Shown here one piece after another: positions 1 to 5,554 of a DNA stretch of 10,974 nucleotides (position 1 is its first letter; every line of letters starts with the position of its first letter). Under the pieces are notes generated by a model. That model did no database searches and had not been told where the DNA came from. It saw nothing but the letters and a program-made list of their open reading frames with translations. The stretch lies in contig CANQSW010000038.1 in NCBI GenBank assembly GCA_947626615.1, positions 1-10,974 of the forward strand, written 5' to 3'. A program made the translations under genes and the position numbers. The stretch comes from an uncultured Peptococcaceae bacterium. GTDB lineage: Bacteria > Bacillota > Dehalobacteriia > UBA4068 > UBA4997.

Positions 1-1
1 C

Positions 2-112
2 GACTGCGCCTGGCAGGAAACGGAACGCGGGCTGGCCATTATAGGCGCGCTGACACCGTGCAGCCAGTGGTTCGTGCCGGAGCTGACGGGCAATGGGCCG
101 CGCAAAAAATAG
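2..112 (+). CDS. C-terminal end of an unidentified protein (partial)
   Basis: The open frame entering from the left edge encodes 36 residues and stops at TAG 110-112. It contains the stretch GLAIIGALTPCSQWFVPELT and ends in a basic GPRKK tail. The other two plus frames also stay open for a while, so the choice rests on the stop lying just before a strong terminator (119-160) and on the natural amino-acid composition of this frame. Too little is visible to name a family. It is convergent with glmM and shares the terminator with it. Confidence 0.5.
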   Translation, partial: DCAWQETERGLAIIGALTPCSQWFVPELTGNGPRKK

Positions 113-115
113 CGT

Positions 116-160
116 AAAAAACGGGAGGCCGCAAAGAAACAGCCTCCCGTTCTCTTTTTT
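116..160. terminator. Bidirectional rho-independent terminator
   Basis: A 10-bp perfect stem (AACGGGAGGC at 120-129 with GCCTCCCGTT at 142-151) encloses a 12-nt loop. On the plus strand it is followed by T155-160. On the minus strand it is followed by the complement of A116-121, also a T-run. It therefore suits both the plus gene ending at 112 and glmM ending at 176. Confidence 0.85.
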
Positions 161-175
161 GTTTGGATTTGGCGC

Positions 176-1507
176 TTATTTTATTTGCGCCGCCAGCCGG
201 TCGACGTAGCGGCGGCAAAGCTCGTCGGTCTCCGCCTCCACCATCACGCGGATCACCGGTTCGGTGCCGCTGGGGCGGATCAGCACCCGGCCGCTGGCGC
301 CCAGCTCCGCCTCCGCCTGCTTGACGGCCGCCGCCAGAGCCGGGTCTGCCAGCGCGGCTTCCTTATCCGCCACGCGCACGTTCTGCAAAAGCTGCGGATA
401 AATGCGCACCGGCTCAGCCAGCTTGGAAAGCGTGGTTTTGCGCTCCAGCATCACCTCCATCAGCTTGATCGAGGTGAGTATACCGTCGCCGGTGCTGGCG
501 TATTTACTGAAGATGATGTGGCCGGACTGCTCGCCGCCCAGACGGTGGCCGTGCGCCAGCATATTCTCGTAAACGAAACGGTCGCCCACGGCCGTCTTTT
601 CGTAATCTATGCCCAGCTCGTCAAACGCCTTGTAAAGACCCATATTGCTCATCACGGTGGTGACCACGGTGTTGTTCAGCAGCTTGCCGCGCTCCTTCAT
701 ATAGCGGCCGTAGATGTAGAGTATCTTGTCGCCGTCCACCACGTCGCCGTTTTCGTCCACCGCCAGGCAGCGGTCGGCGTCGCCGTCATATGCAAAACCA
801 ACGTCCAGCTTCTCGCGCCGCACCAGCTCCTGCAGGCCCTCGATGTGCGTCGAGCCGCAGTTCATGTTGATGTTGGTGCCGTCCGGCTCGGCGTTGATGA
901 CGTAGGTTTTCGCGCCCAGCGCGTCAAAAATGCTTTTGGCCAGCATCCAGCTGCTGCCGTTGGCGCAATCCAGCCCCACCCTCATGCCGCGATAGGAGCG
1001 GATCGCCAGCGAGATCAGATAACCCATGTAGCGGTTGCGGCCGGCGGCATAATCCACCGTGCGGCCGATCTCCGATTTTTCCGCCAGCGGCAGTTCGGCC
1101 GGGTCGCCGTCCAGATACGCTTCTATTTTGGCTATCGTCGCTTCGTCCAGCTTCTCGCCGTTGGCGTTGATCAGCTTGATACCGTTATCGTAGAAAGGAT
1201 TGTGGCTGGCCGAGATCATAATGCCGCCGTCGAAATCCTCCGTCCGCACCACGTAGGCCACGCTGGGCGTGGTGGTGACGTGGAGCAGGTAGGCGTCCGC
1301 CCCGGCGGAGGTGAGCCCCGCGCAGAGCGCGTCTTCCAGCATATAGCCGGAACGGCGGGTATCCTTGCCGATCACGAATTTGGCGCGGCCGTCCTTCTGT
1401 TCCTTATAATACGCGCCCAAAAACAGGCCGACGTGATAGGCGTGCGCCGCCGTCAGCCCCCGGTTGGCTTCGCCGCGAAAACCGTCCGTGCCGAAATATT
1501 TGCCCAA
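176..1507 (-). CDS. glmM: Phosphoglucosamine mutase GlmM
   Basis: GlmM converts glucosamine-6-phosphate to glucosamine-1-phosphate, a cytoplasmic step towards UDP-GlcNAc and hence peptidoglycan. The 443-residue product has the family's N-terminal KYFGTDGFRG motif. It also has the phosphoserine active-site loop SASHNP with Ser101, the Mg-binding loop DGDADR with Asp241, Asp243 and Asp245, and the phosphate-binding RPSGTEP loop at 411-417. These positions match the known enzyme. The start chosen is TTG at 1507, with AAGGGGG (complement of 1515-1521) 7 nt upstream; it puts the family N-terminus in place. The frame stays open to another TTG at 1570, but that would add 21 residues atypical of the family. 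No cdaA-ybbR pair lies upstream; the neighbour on that side is divergent. Confidence 0.96.
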   Translation of the reverse strand: MGKYFGTDGFRGEANRGLTAAHAYHVGLFLGAYYKEQKDGRAKFVIGKDTRRSGYMLEDALCAGLTSAGADAYLLHVTTTPSVAYVVRTEDFDGGIMISASHNPFYDNGIKLINANGEKLDEATIAKIEAYLDGDPAELPLAEKSEIGRTVDYAAGRNRYMGYLISLAIRSYRGMRVGLDCANGSSWMLAKSIFDALGAKTYVINAEPDGTNINMNCGSTHIEGLQELVRREKLDVGFAYDGDADRCLAVDENGDVVDGDKILYIYGRYMKERGKLLNNTVVTTVMSNMGLYKAFDELGIDYEKTAVGDRFVYENMLAHGHRLGGEQSGHIIFSKYASTGDGILTSIKLMEVMLERKTTLSKLAEPVRIYPQLLQNVRVADKEAALADPALAAAVKQAEAELGASGRVLIRPSGTEPVIRVMVEAETDELCRRYVDRLAAQIK

Positions 1508-1573
1508 AAAAATTCCCCCTTGCGACGCGGCAGGAGATATCCCGCCGCTTCCGTCCGATCGCTCTTTCAACTT

Positions 1574-1602
1574 ATCATATCATCTTCCGCCGCAAAATAC
1601 AA
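1574..1602 (-). promoter_or_regulatory. Possible glmM promoter
   Basis: On the minus strand, TATGAT (complement of 1574-1579) is preceded at 17 bp by TTGTAT (complement of 1597-1602). The -10 box is good and the -35 box is weak (3 of 6). Transcription would start about 60 nt before the glmM TTG codon. Confidence 0.35.
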
Positions 1603-1646
1603 GTGCGCGGACAAGGCGGCCGGCAGAAAACAAAACGCACTTTTAC

Positions 1647-1676
1647 TTGACAAGCCTAGACAGTATCCGTTATATT
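1647..1676 (+). promoter_or_regulatory. Sigma-A-type promoter of the AceTr-family gene
   Basis: A consensus TTGACA (1647-1652) and TATATT (1671-1676) are separated by 18 bp. They lie 30 bp before the start codon at 1706, and AAAGGAG (1692-1698) sits 7 nt before that codon. The gene therefore has its own promoter and appears to be transcribed alone. Confidence 0.8.
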
Positions 1677-1705
1677 GAAAGTACCAAAATAAAAGGAGTG
1701 ATGTT

Positions 1706-2242
1706 ATGAACCCTGTCAACCCGGAAGCAATCGGCTTGTTCGGCTTGATCGCCACCGTGCTCTGTTTCGGTTTGGAGCAGGTGGGCGTCGGCGTAAAGGG
1801 CGCCGATCACGAAAGGCTGACTCGTTCGCTCGGCTTCATCGCCGTTTTATTCGGCGGCTGCGCACAACTTTTCACGGCTCTTTGTATGTATCTGTTTTCC
1901 GTCGGAGGCGGCCACAGCGTTTATCTCGGCACAGTATTCGGCTTCTTCGGCCTGTTCTGGGTGCTGGTCGGCCTGTTCTTCCTGAAGGGCGGCGATAAAA
2001 AAGTTATGGCGCATTTCTTCGCCGCCGGCCTCATTCTCTGCCTGGGCTTCACGCTGAAAGCCTTTCAGGAGGGGTTGGTCTGGCCGCTGGGCGTGGATCT
2101 GATCGTGATCGACGTTCTGCTGGCGACCCTGATCCCCGCCTGGTATACCGGCAGCCCCGCGCTCACCAAGCTGGCGGGCGCCTGCAACATAGCTATCGGC
2201 ATCATCTCGATGTTCCTGCTGTTCCCGGCCATCGGGCTGTAA
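1706..2242 (+). CDS. AceTr (GPR1/FUN34/YaaH) family acetate/succinate transporter-like membrane protein
   Basis: The 178-residue hydrophobic protein has about six membrane segments, the size and layout of the SatP/YaaH family of acetate and succinate permeases. The N-terminus carries NPEAIGLFG (residues 5-13), close to the family signature NPxPLGL. The second membrane segment has FGGCAQ (49-54), matching the family's YGGxxQ, and the third has GLFW (82-85), matching its GSFW. These are family-level matches made by eye; the substrate is inferred. The start is supported by AAAGGAG 7 nt upstream. It lies divergent from glmM under its own promoter, and a GC-rich hairpin follows the stop. Confidence 0.8.
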   Translation: MNPVNPEAIGLFGLIATVLCFGLEQVGVGVKGADHERLTRSLGFIAVLFGGCAQLFTALCMYLFSVGGGHSVYLGTVFGFFGLFWVLVGLFFLKGGDKKVMAHFFAAGLILCLGFTLKAFQEGLVWPLGVDLIVIDVLLATLIPAWYTGSPALTKLAGACNIAIGIISMFLLFPAIGL

Positions 2243-2270
2243 AAAACATTGCAACAAAATCAAAACCGAA

Positions 2271-2305
2271 CGACGACGGGGCGGCGCAAAGCGCCCCGTT
2301 TGTCG
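2271..2305 (+). terminator. Probable terminator of the AceTr-family gene
   Basis: ACGGGGCG (2276-2283) pairs with CGCCCCGT (2292-2299) around an 8-nt loop, and CGAC/GTCG outside it extends the stem. The T-run is short (2299-2301), so termination may be inefficient or need help. Confidence 0.5.
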
Positions 2306-2358
2306 TACCGCCGCCAGAACAAATTCAACTCCCGCCAAAGAAATTTCCCCCAAAATCA

Positions 2359-2387
2359 TTGACAAGGCCCGGCCTTTACTATATAAT
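2359..2387 (+). promoter_or_regulatory. Consensus promoter of the tRNA operon
   Basis: TTGACA (2359-2364) and TATAAT (2382-2387) match the consensus exactly with a 17-bp spacer. The first tRNA begins 29 bp after the -10 box. This strength is usual for stable-RNA genes. Confidence 0.92.
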
Positions 2388-2416
2388 GATTGGTGCGTAA
2401 TTAAAGGCCACACCGT

Positions 2417-2505
2417 GGAGAGGTACCGAAGCGGTCATAACGGAGCGGTCTTGAAAACCGTCGCACAGAAATGTGTCGTGGGTTCGAATCCCACCCTCTC
2501 CGCCA
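2417..2505 (+). tRNA. tRNA-Ser (anticodon TGA)
   Basis: The acceptor arms GGAGAGG (2417-2423) and CCTCTCC (2495-2501) pair fully, followed by discriminator G and an encoded CCA. The anticodon loop CTTGAAA gives TGA. A long variable arm (CACA/TGTG stem) and the T arm GTGGG-TTCGAAT-CCCAC complete an 89-nt class II serine tRNA. Confidence 0.96.
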
Positions 2506-2522
2506 TAAGCGGATTTTGACAT

Positions 2523-2617
2523 GGAGAGTTGGCCGAGTCGGTCGAAGGCGCTCGCCTGCTAAGCGAGTATACGGGCAAAAACCTGTATCGGGGGTTCGAA
2601 TCCCCTGCTCTCCGCCA
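2523..2617 (+). tRNA. tRNA-Ser (anticodon GCT)
   Basis: The acceptor arm GGAGAGT pairs with GCTCTCC (one G-U pair), and CCA is encoded at 2615-2617. The anticodon stem-loop CTCGC-CTGCTAA-GCGAG gives GCT. The long variable arm (ATACGGG with CCTGTAT) is typical of serine tRNAs. It lies 17 bp after the Ser(TGA) gene in the same operon. Confidence 0.96.
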
Positions 2618-2640
2618 TAATTTTCTTTAACGCGCAATTT

Positions 2641-2717
2641 GTGCTACTAGCTCAGCTGGATAGAGCGTCTGGCTACGGACCAGAAGGTCGGGGGTTCGAA
2701 TCCCTCGTAGCACGCCA
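2641..2717 (+). tRNA. tRNA-Arg (anticodon ACG)
   Basis: GTGCTAC pairs with GTAGCAC (2707-2713), followed by G and an encoded CCA. The anticodon stem-loop TCTGG-CTACGGA-CCAGA gives ACG, read as ICG after deamination. The 77-nt gene is last in the operon, 23 bp after Ser(GCT). Its terminal A is already part of the following terminator hairpin. Confidence 0.96.
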
Positions 2718-2759
2718 ACTATAAAAGGGTACTCGTAAAACGAGTACCCTTTTATAGTT
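2717..2759. terminator. 20-bp perfect hairpin ending the tRNA operon, possibly bidirectional
   Basis: The arms at 2717-2736 and 2740-2759 are perfect complements with only AAA between them. The right arm carries GTACCC followed by TTTT, and by symmetry the same order appears on the minus strand, so it could stop transcripts from both sides. It sits between the tRNA operon and the convergent sbcDC-lipoprotein cluster. The T-runs lie inside the stem, as in many Firmicutes terminators. Confidence 0.75.
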
Positions 2760-2774
2760 ATCGACCAGGCAGGA

Positions 2775-3017
2775 GACGAACCCCCGCAGGGGGTGAGATA
2801 CCGAGCGCCCAAGAGCGCAAGCGACAGCGCCGCGCGATTGGAATCGCGAGGGATACCCGAAAGGGTATACCGAGCGCCCAAGAGTGCAAGCCGAAGGCGC
2901 AGCACGACAGCCGAGCGCCCAAGAGAACGAGCCGTAGGCGAAGTTCGATTGGCTGCGCGAGGGGTACCCGTAAGGGTATACCTAGCGCCCAAGAAACCGA
3001 GCGCGGCAGCGCCCGCC
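2775..3017 (+). repeat. Array of four structured repeat units downstream of the tRNA operon
   Basis: The core CCGAGCGCCCAAGAG or a close variant recurs at 2801, 2870, 2911 and 2981, giving units of 69, 41, 70 and 37 bp in a long-short-long-short order. Before units 1, 2 and 4 stands a hairpin: ACCCCC-GCA-GGGGGT (2780-2794), ATACCC-GAAA-GGGTAT (2853-2868) and TACCC-GTAA-GGGTA (2965-2978). After the core of units 1-3 comes a second hairpin whose outer arms are GCGC/GCGC, GTGC/GCAC and GAAC/GTTC. The arms change together, and two copies have GCC-GAA-GGC and GCC-GTA-GGC inside. Unit 4 ends in GCGC-GGCA-GCGC. GNRA-type loops appear only when read as plus-strand RNA. The array fills the space between the tRNA terminator and the stop codon of the first lipoprotein. 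Its function and family are unknown to me. Confidence 0.75.
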
Positions 3018-4280
3018 CTATAAGCATATGTTCCAATTTGTACCGCCATAATGACCAATAGCCCGGTAAGTCTCATCGCAATACCATTTGTCGTTCATTT
3101 TGGTTATGCGCAAAGGGCAATATTGATCATAGAAAAACCCATCTCCGGTTTCCAGCGTTACCATGATCAAAACGATTTGGTCGGCGGAGTTTTGCCAAAT
3201 CAGGTAGCGGTCGGCCTGCCAGGGGCTGTAGTTCAACATAACCGCTTCCACGTCGTAACTTACGGCCAAACCGTCCGGTCTGTCCACATAACCCGGATTG
3301 GCATTTGCCTGGTCTTTGACGTAGTAGTCAAAAAGTATGTCGATACATTCCTCGGCAAAATCAGGCACAAAGGCGTCGGTGAAACAGCGCTTCACGTCGT
3401 CGGTCGTCCGCAGCTCCTTTGCCAGGCGCGCATAAGGCTCGTCATATTGAGTTTCCGTATCTATCAGGGCGGTGAGCGGTCCGCCGCCATAGCTGATATA
3501 CTCGCCGTGCGGTTTGCCGTTTTTATCCTGTATACTGCTGGGAATAATGTTAAAGCCTGTGTAAAAATTTACCTTATTGGCGATATCCGCTCTGGCCATA
3601 ACGTCGGCAAGGATAGCGTCCACTTCGTCCCCGGTATAATAATAGTCGGCCTCGGTATATTCCCGCGGGCTAAAGCTCTCGTCCAGCAGCCATTGGCCGT
3701 CCACGTTGGTCAGCGTCAGGGGCAGCGCGGTCTCCGTGCCGGTCAGCATATATGTGCCGGACAATTCTACCTCTATTTTGCCGGCGCTTTGGCTTAGCAC
3801 CCGCAGCGGCTCATGCTGCCAGACGATCAACGACGGCGGAACGGTGGGGACGTTTTTGTTGCAATACGCCTTGTCTGCCGTAAAGGTGAATTTATCGGTC
3901 AGCTCCTGCAGGTATCGCTCCGCCAGCTCCGGCACGAAAGCTGAAGTAAACACGCCGCGAAACCCCGCTTCCGTCAACGGCGCAGCAAACAGAGCGGCGG
4001 CCGGCTCCGCCGTTTTTTCGCCGTCATAACCGAAAGCATCATACCATTCCGGGCTAAGAGAGGCTATCTCGCCCAGGGCTTGGCCTGCCGCGTTCATAAT
4101 ATAATCTGTATATTTTGCATAGCTGAAATCGCCCGCATAAAAGGCGTTGGCGATCTCGCCCCGGGTCAGCGCCGCGTCTACGATAGCGGCGATCTCCGCG
4201 TCGGAGAGTTTGGCGGCCTGCCCGCAGCCAGAAAGGCCCAAAAGCAGCGGCAGCAGCAGCAAAGTCAGCAGTTTTTTCAT
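3018..4280 (-). CDS. Lipoprotein with two copies of an unidentified domain (paralogue A)
   Basis: The 420-residue product starts with a lipoprotein signal: MKKLL, a leucine-rich core, and lipobox LSGC with Cys19. It is therefore expected on the outer face of the membrane. The mature part contains two related halves, about 25-203 and 214-420. Each has a starting helix (SDAEIAAIVDAAL; GDEVDAILADVM), a segment of type FVPELAERYL / FVPDFAEECI, and a strand-rich end of type NVDGQWLLDESF / MNDKWYCDETY. This order resembles IseA-like DL-endopeptidase inhibitor domains, but that is a guess from pattern only. ATG 4280 is preferred because AGGAGG lies 8 nt upstream; a GTG at 4289 overlaps that site. 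The gene follows paralogue B by 30 bp and its stop codon touches the repeat array. Its GC is visibly lower than that of sbcC. Confidence 0.8.
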   Translation of the reverse strand: MKKLLTLLLLPLLLGLSGCGQAAKLSDAEIAAIVDAALTRGEIANAFYAGDFSYAKYTDYIMNAAGQALGEIASLSPEWYDAFGYDGEKTAEPAAALFAAPLTEAGFRGVFTSAFVPELAERYLQELTDKFTFTADKAYCNKNVPTVPPSLIVWQHEPLRVLSQSAGKIEVELSGTYMLTGTETALPLTLTNVDGQWLLDESFSPREYTEADYYYTGDEVDAILADVMARADIANKVNFYTGFNIIPSSIQDKNGKPHGEYISYGGGPLTALIDTETQYDEPYARLAKELRTTDDVKRCFTDAFVPDFAEECIDILFDYYVKDQANANPGYVDRPDGLAVSYDVEAVMLNYSPWQADRYLIWQNSADQIVLIMVTLETGDGFFYDQYCPLRITKMNDKWYCDETYRAIGHYGGTNWNICL

Positions 4281-4310
4281 CGAAAACACCTCCTGTACGA
4301 TGCGAACGTA

Positions 4311-5519
4311 TCATTGCGGCAGCTCCCAGCTGTAAAGCGAGCTGCCGACCAGATCGAAAGTCTCGTCGCAATACCAGCGCCCGTCGACGTTTTGCAGGCG
4401 CAGAGCAAAGTAACTGTCGCCAAAATTAAAACTTTCCATGTACGTCAGAAAAACGATCCGATCCGCGGTGTCCTGCCAGACAGTATAATCGTCAATATGC
4501 CAGTCGTACATCAACAGCGGCATGGGGGTTACGAGATAATTCACCGCCAGACCGTCGGGCAGTTCTATGTACCCCGGGCAGCGATCCGCCGGCTCTTCGT
4601 AATAGTAAAAAAGCGCGTCAATATATTTCTGGGCAAGCTCCGGCGTAAAGGCGTCAAAGAAGAAACGCTTCACGTCGTCTAACGTCCGCAGCTCCTTTAC
4701 CAGACGCGACCGCAGCGCATTGCTCTGGTTTTCCTTATCGATCAGATAAATTTGGTCATAATAGTATTTTCTATACCGCTCATAAGTGGTTTCGTAGTCA
4801 ACGTCGAAGCAATCGAACTGCCAAACAAGATCGGCTGTCAATGCCCTGTCTGCCGCGTCAGCGATTATTTCGTTTAACTCCTCCTTGCTGTGATAAAAGT
4901 CGGCCTCGGTATATTCCCGCGGGCTGAAGCTCTCGTCCAGCAGCCATTGGCCGTCCACGTTGGTCAGCGTCAGGGGCAGCGTGGTCTCCGTGCCGGTCAG
5001 CATATATTTGCCGGCCAGCTCCACCTCTATCTTATCGGCGCTTTGGCTGACGACCCGCAGCGGCTCATGCTGCCAATGTATCAGCGAAAGAGGCTGATTC
5101 CGCACGATATCATATACGTATAGCTCGCCGTCTTTGACGTTATAGATGCCATCTACGTCCGCGATACATTGCGCCGCCAGCTCCGGCACAAAGGCGCCGC
5201 GGAAAACGGCGGCCACGTCGTCAAGCCCAGTCATGCTTTCGCAAAGCGCCCGCAGCTCAGGCAGGTTATCGTTGTTTGGCAGCTTCGTTTGCGAACGGTC
5301 CGTCCATTTGATCAAGCGGAAATACTGGTTGTCCTCGACTTCATAGCCGTCGGAGCCATGCGGCAGGTCGCCGATATAAAACGAATTGGCGATCTCGCCC
5401 CGGCTCAGCGCCGCGTCTACGATGCCGGCGATCTCCGCGTCGGAGAGTTTGGCGGCCTGCCCGCAGCCAGAAAGGCCCAAAAGCAGCGGCAGCAACAGCA
5501 AAGTCAGCAGTTTTTTCAT
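4311..5519 (-). CDS. Lipoprotein with two copies of an unidentified domain (paralogue B)
   Basis: The 402-residue product has the same signal peptide and LSGC lipobox (Cys19) as its neighbour and the same two-domain plan. The first half has AFVPELAAQCI and ends NVDGQWLLDESF; the second half has AFTPELAQKYI and ends NVDGRWYCDETF. The start ATG has AAGGAGG 10 nt upstream. It begins 35 bp after the sbcC stop and ends 30 bp before paralogue A, so it is probably cotranscribed with sbcDC. DNA near the 5' end (5429-5519) and around 4910-5075 is almost identical to paralogue A, while the rest has diverged strongly. Function is not recognised; a cell-surface role is inferred from the lipobox, and an IseA-like fold is only a possibility. 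Confidence 0.8.
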   Translation of the reverse strand: MKKLLTLLLLPLLLGLSGCGQAAKLSDAEIAGIVDAALSRGEIANSFYIGDLPHGSDGYEVEDNQYFRLIKWTDRSQTKLPNNDNLPELRALCESMTGLDDVAAVFRGAFVPELAAQCIADVDGIYNVKDGELYVYDIVRNQPLSLIHWQHEPLRVVSQSADKIEVELAGKYMLTGTETTLPLTLTNVDGQWLLDESFSPREYTEADFYHSKEELNEIIADAADRALTADLVWQFDCFDVDYETTYERYRKYYYDQIYLIDKENQSNALRSRLVKELRTLDDVKRFFFDAFTPELAQKYIDALFYYYEEPADRCPGYIELPDGLAVNYLVTPMPLLMYDWHIDDYTVWQDTADRIVFLTYMESFNFGDSYFALRLQNVDGRWYCDETFDLVGSSLYSWELPQ

Positions 5520-5554
5520 AGCAACGACCTCCTTAAAACGTTACGAAGCGGCGC

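Noticed and set aside
185..1678. 497-codon plus-strand open frame opposite glmM
   Set aside because: It is a shadow of glmM; composition is abnormal and it spans the glmM promoter region.
2801..3017. Repeats considered as a CRISPR array
   Set aside because: Spacing varies (69, 41, 70 bp), the core is about 15 bp, the intervening sequences are themselves related and fold into hairpins, and no cas genes are near.
2717..3017. Integrative element attached at tRNA-Arg
   Set aside because: No integrase, no second copy of the tRNA 3' end and no mobile genes are visible; the next genes are sbcDC-linked lipoproteins on the opposite strand.
2758..3036. Minus-strand open frame of 92 codons with repeated SWALGIP motif
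   Set aside because: The peptide repeats merely translate the hairpin repeats; there is no ribosome site, and other frames of the array are open as well.
2401..3076. Minus-strand frames over the tRNA genes
   Set aside because: They are reverse translations of tRNA genes (peptides such as GIRTPDLLVRSQ), a common false call.
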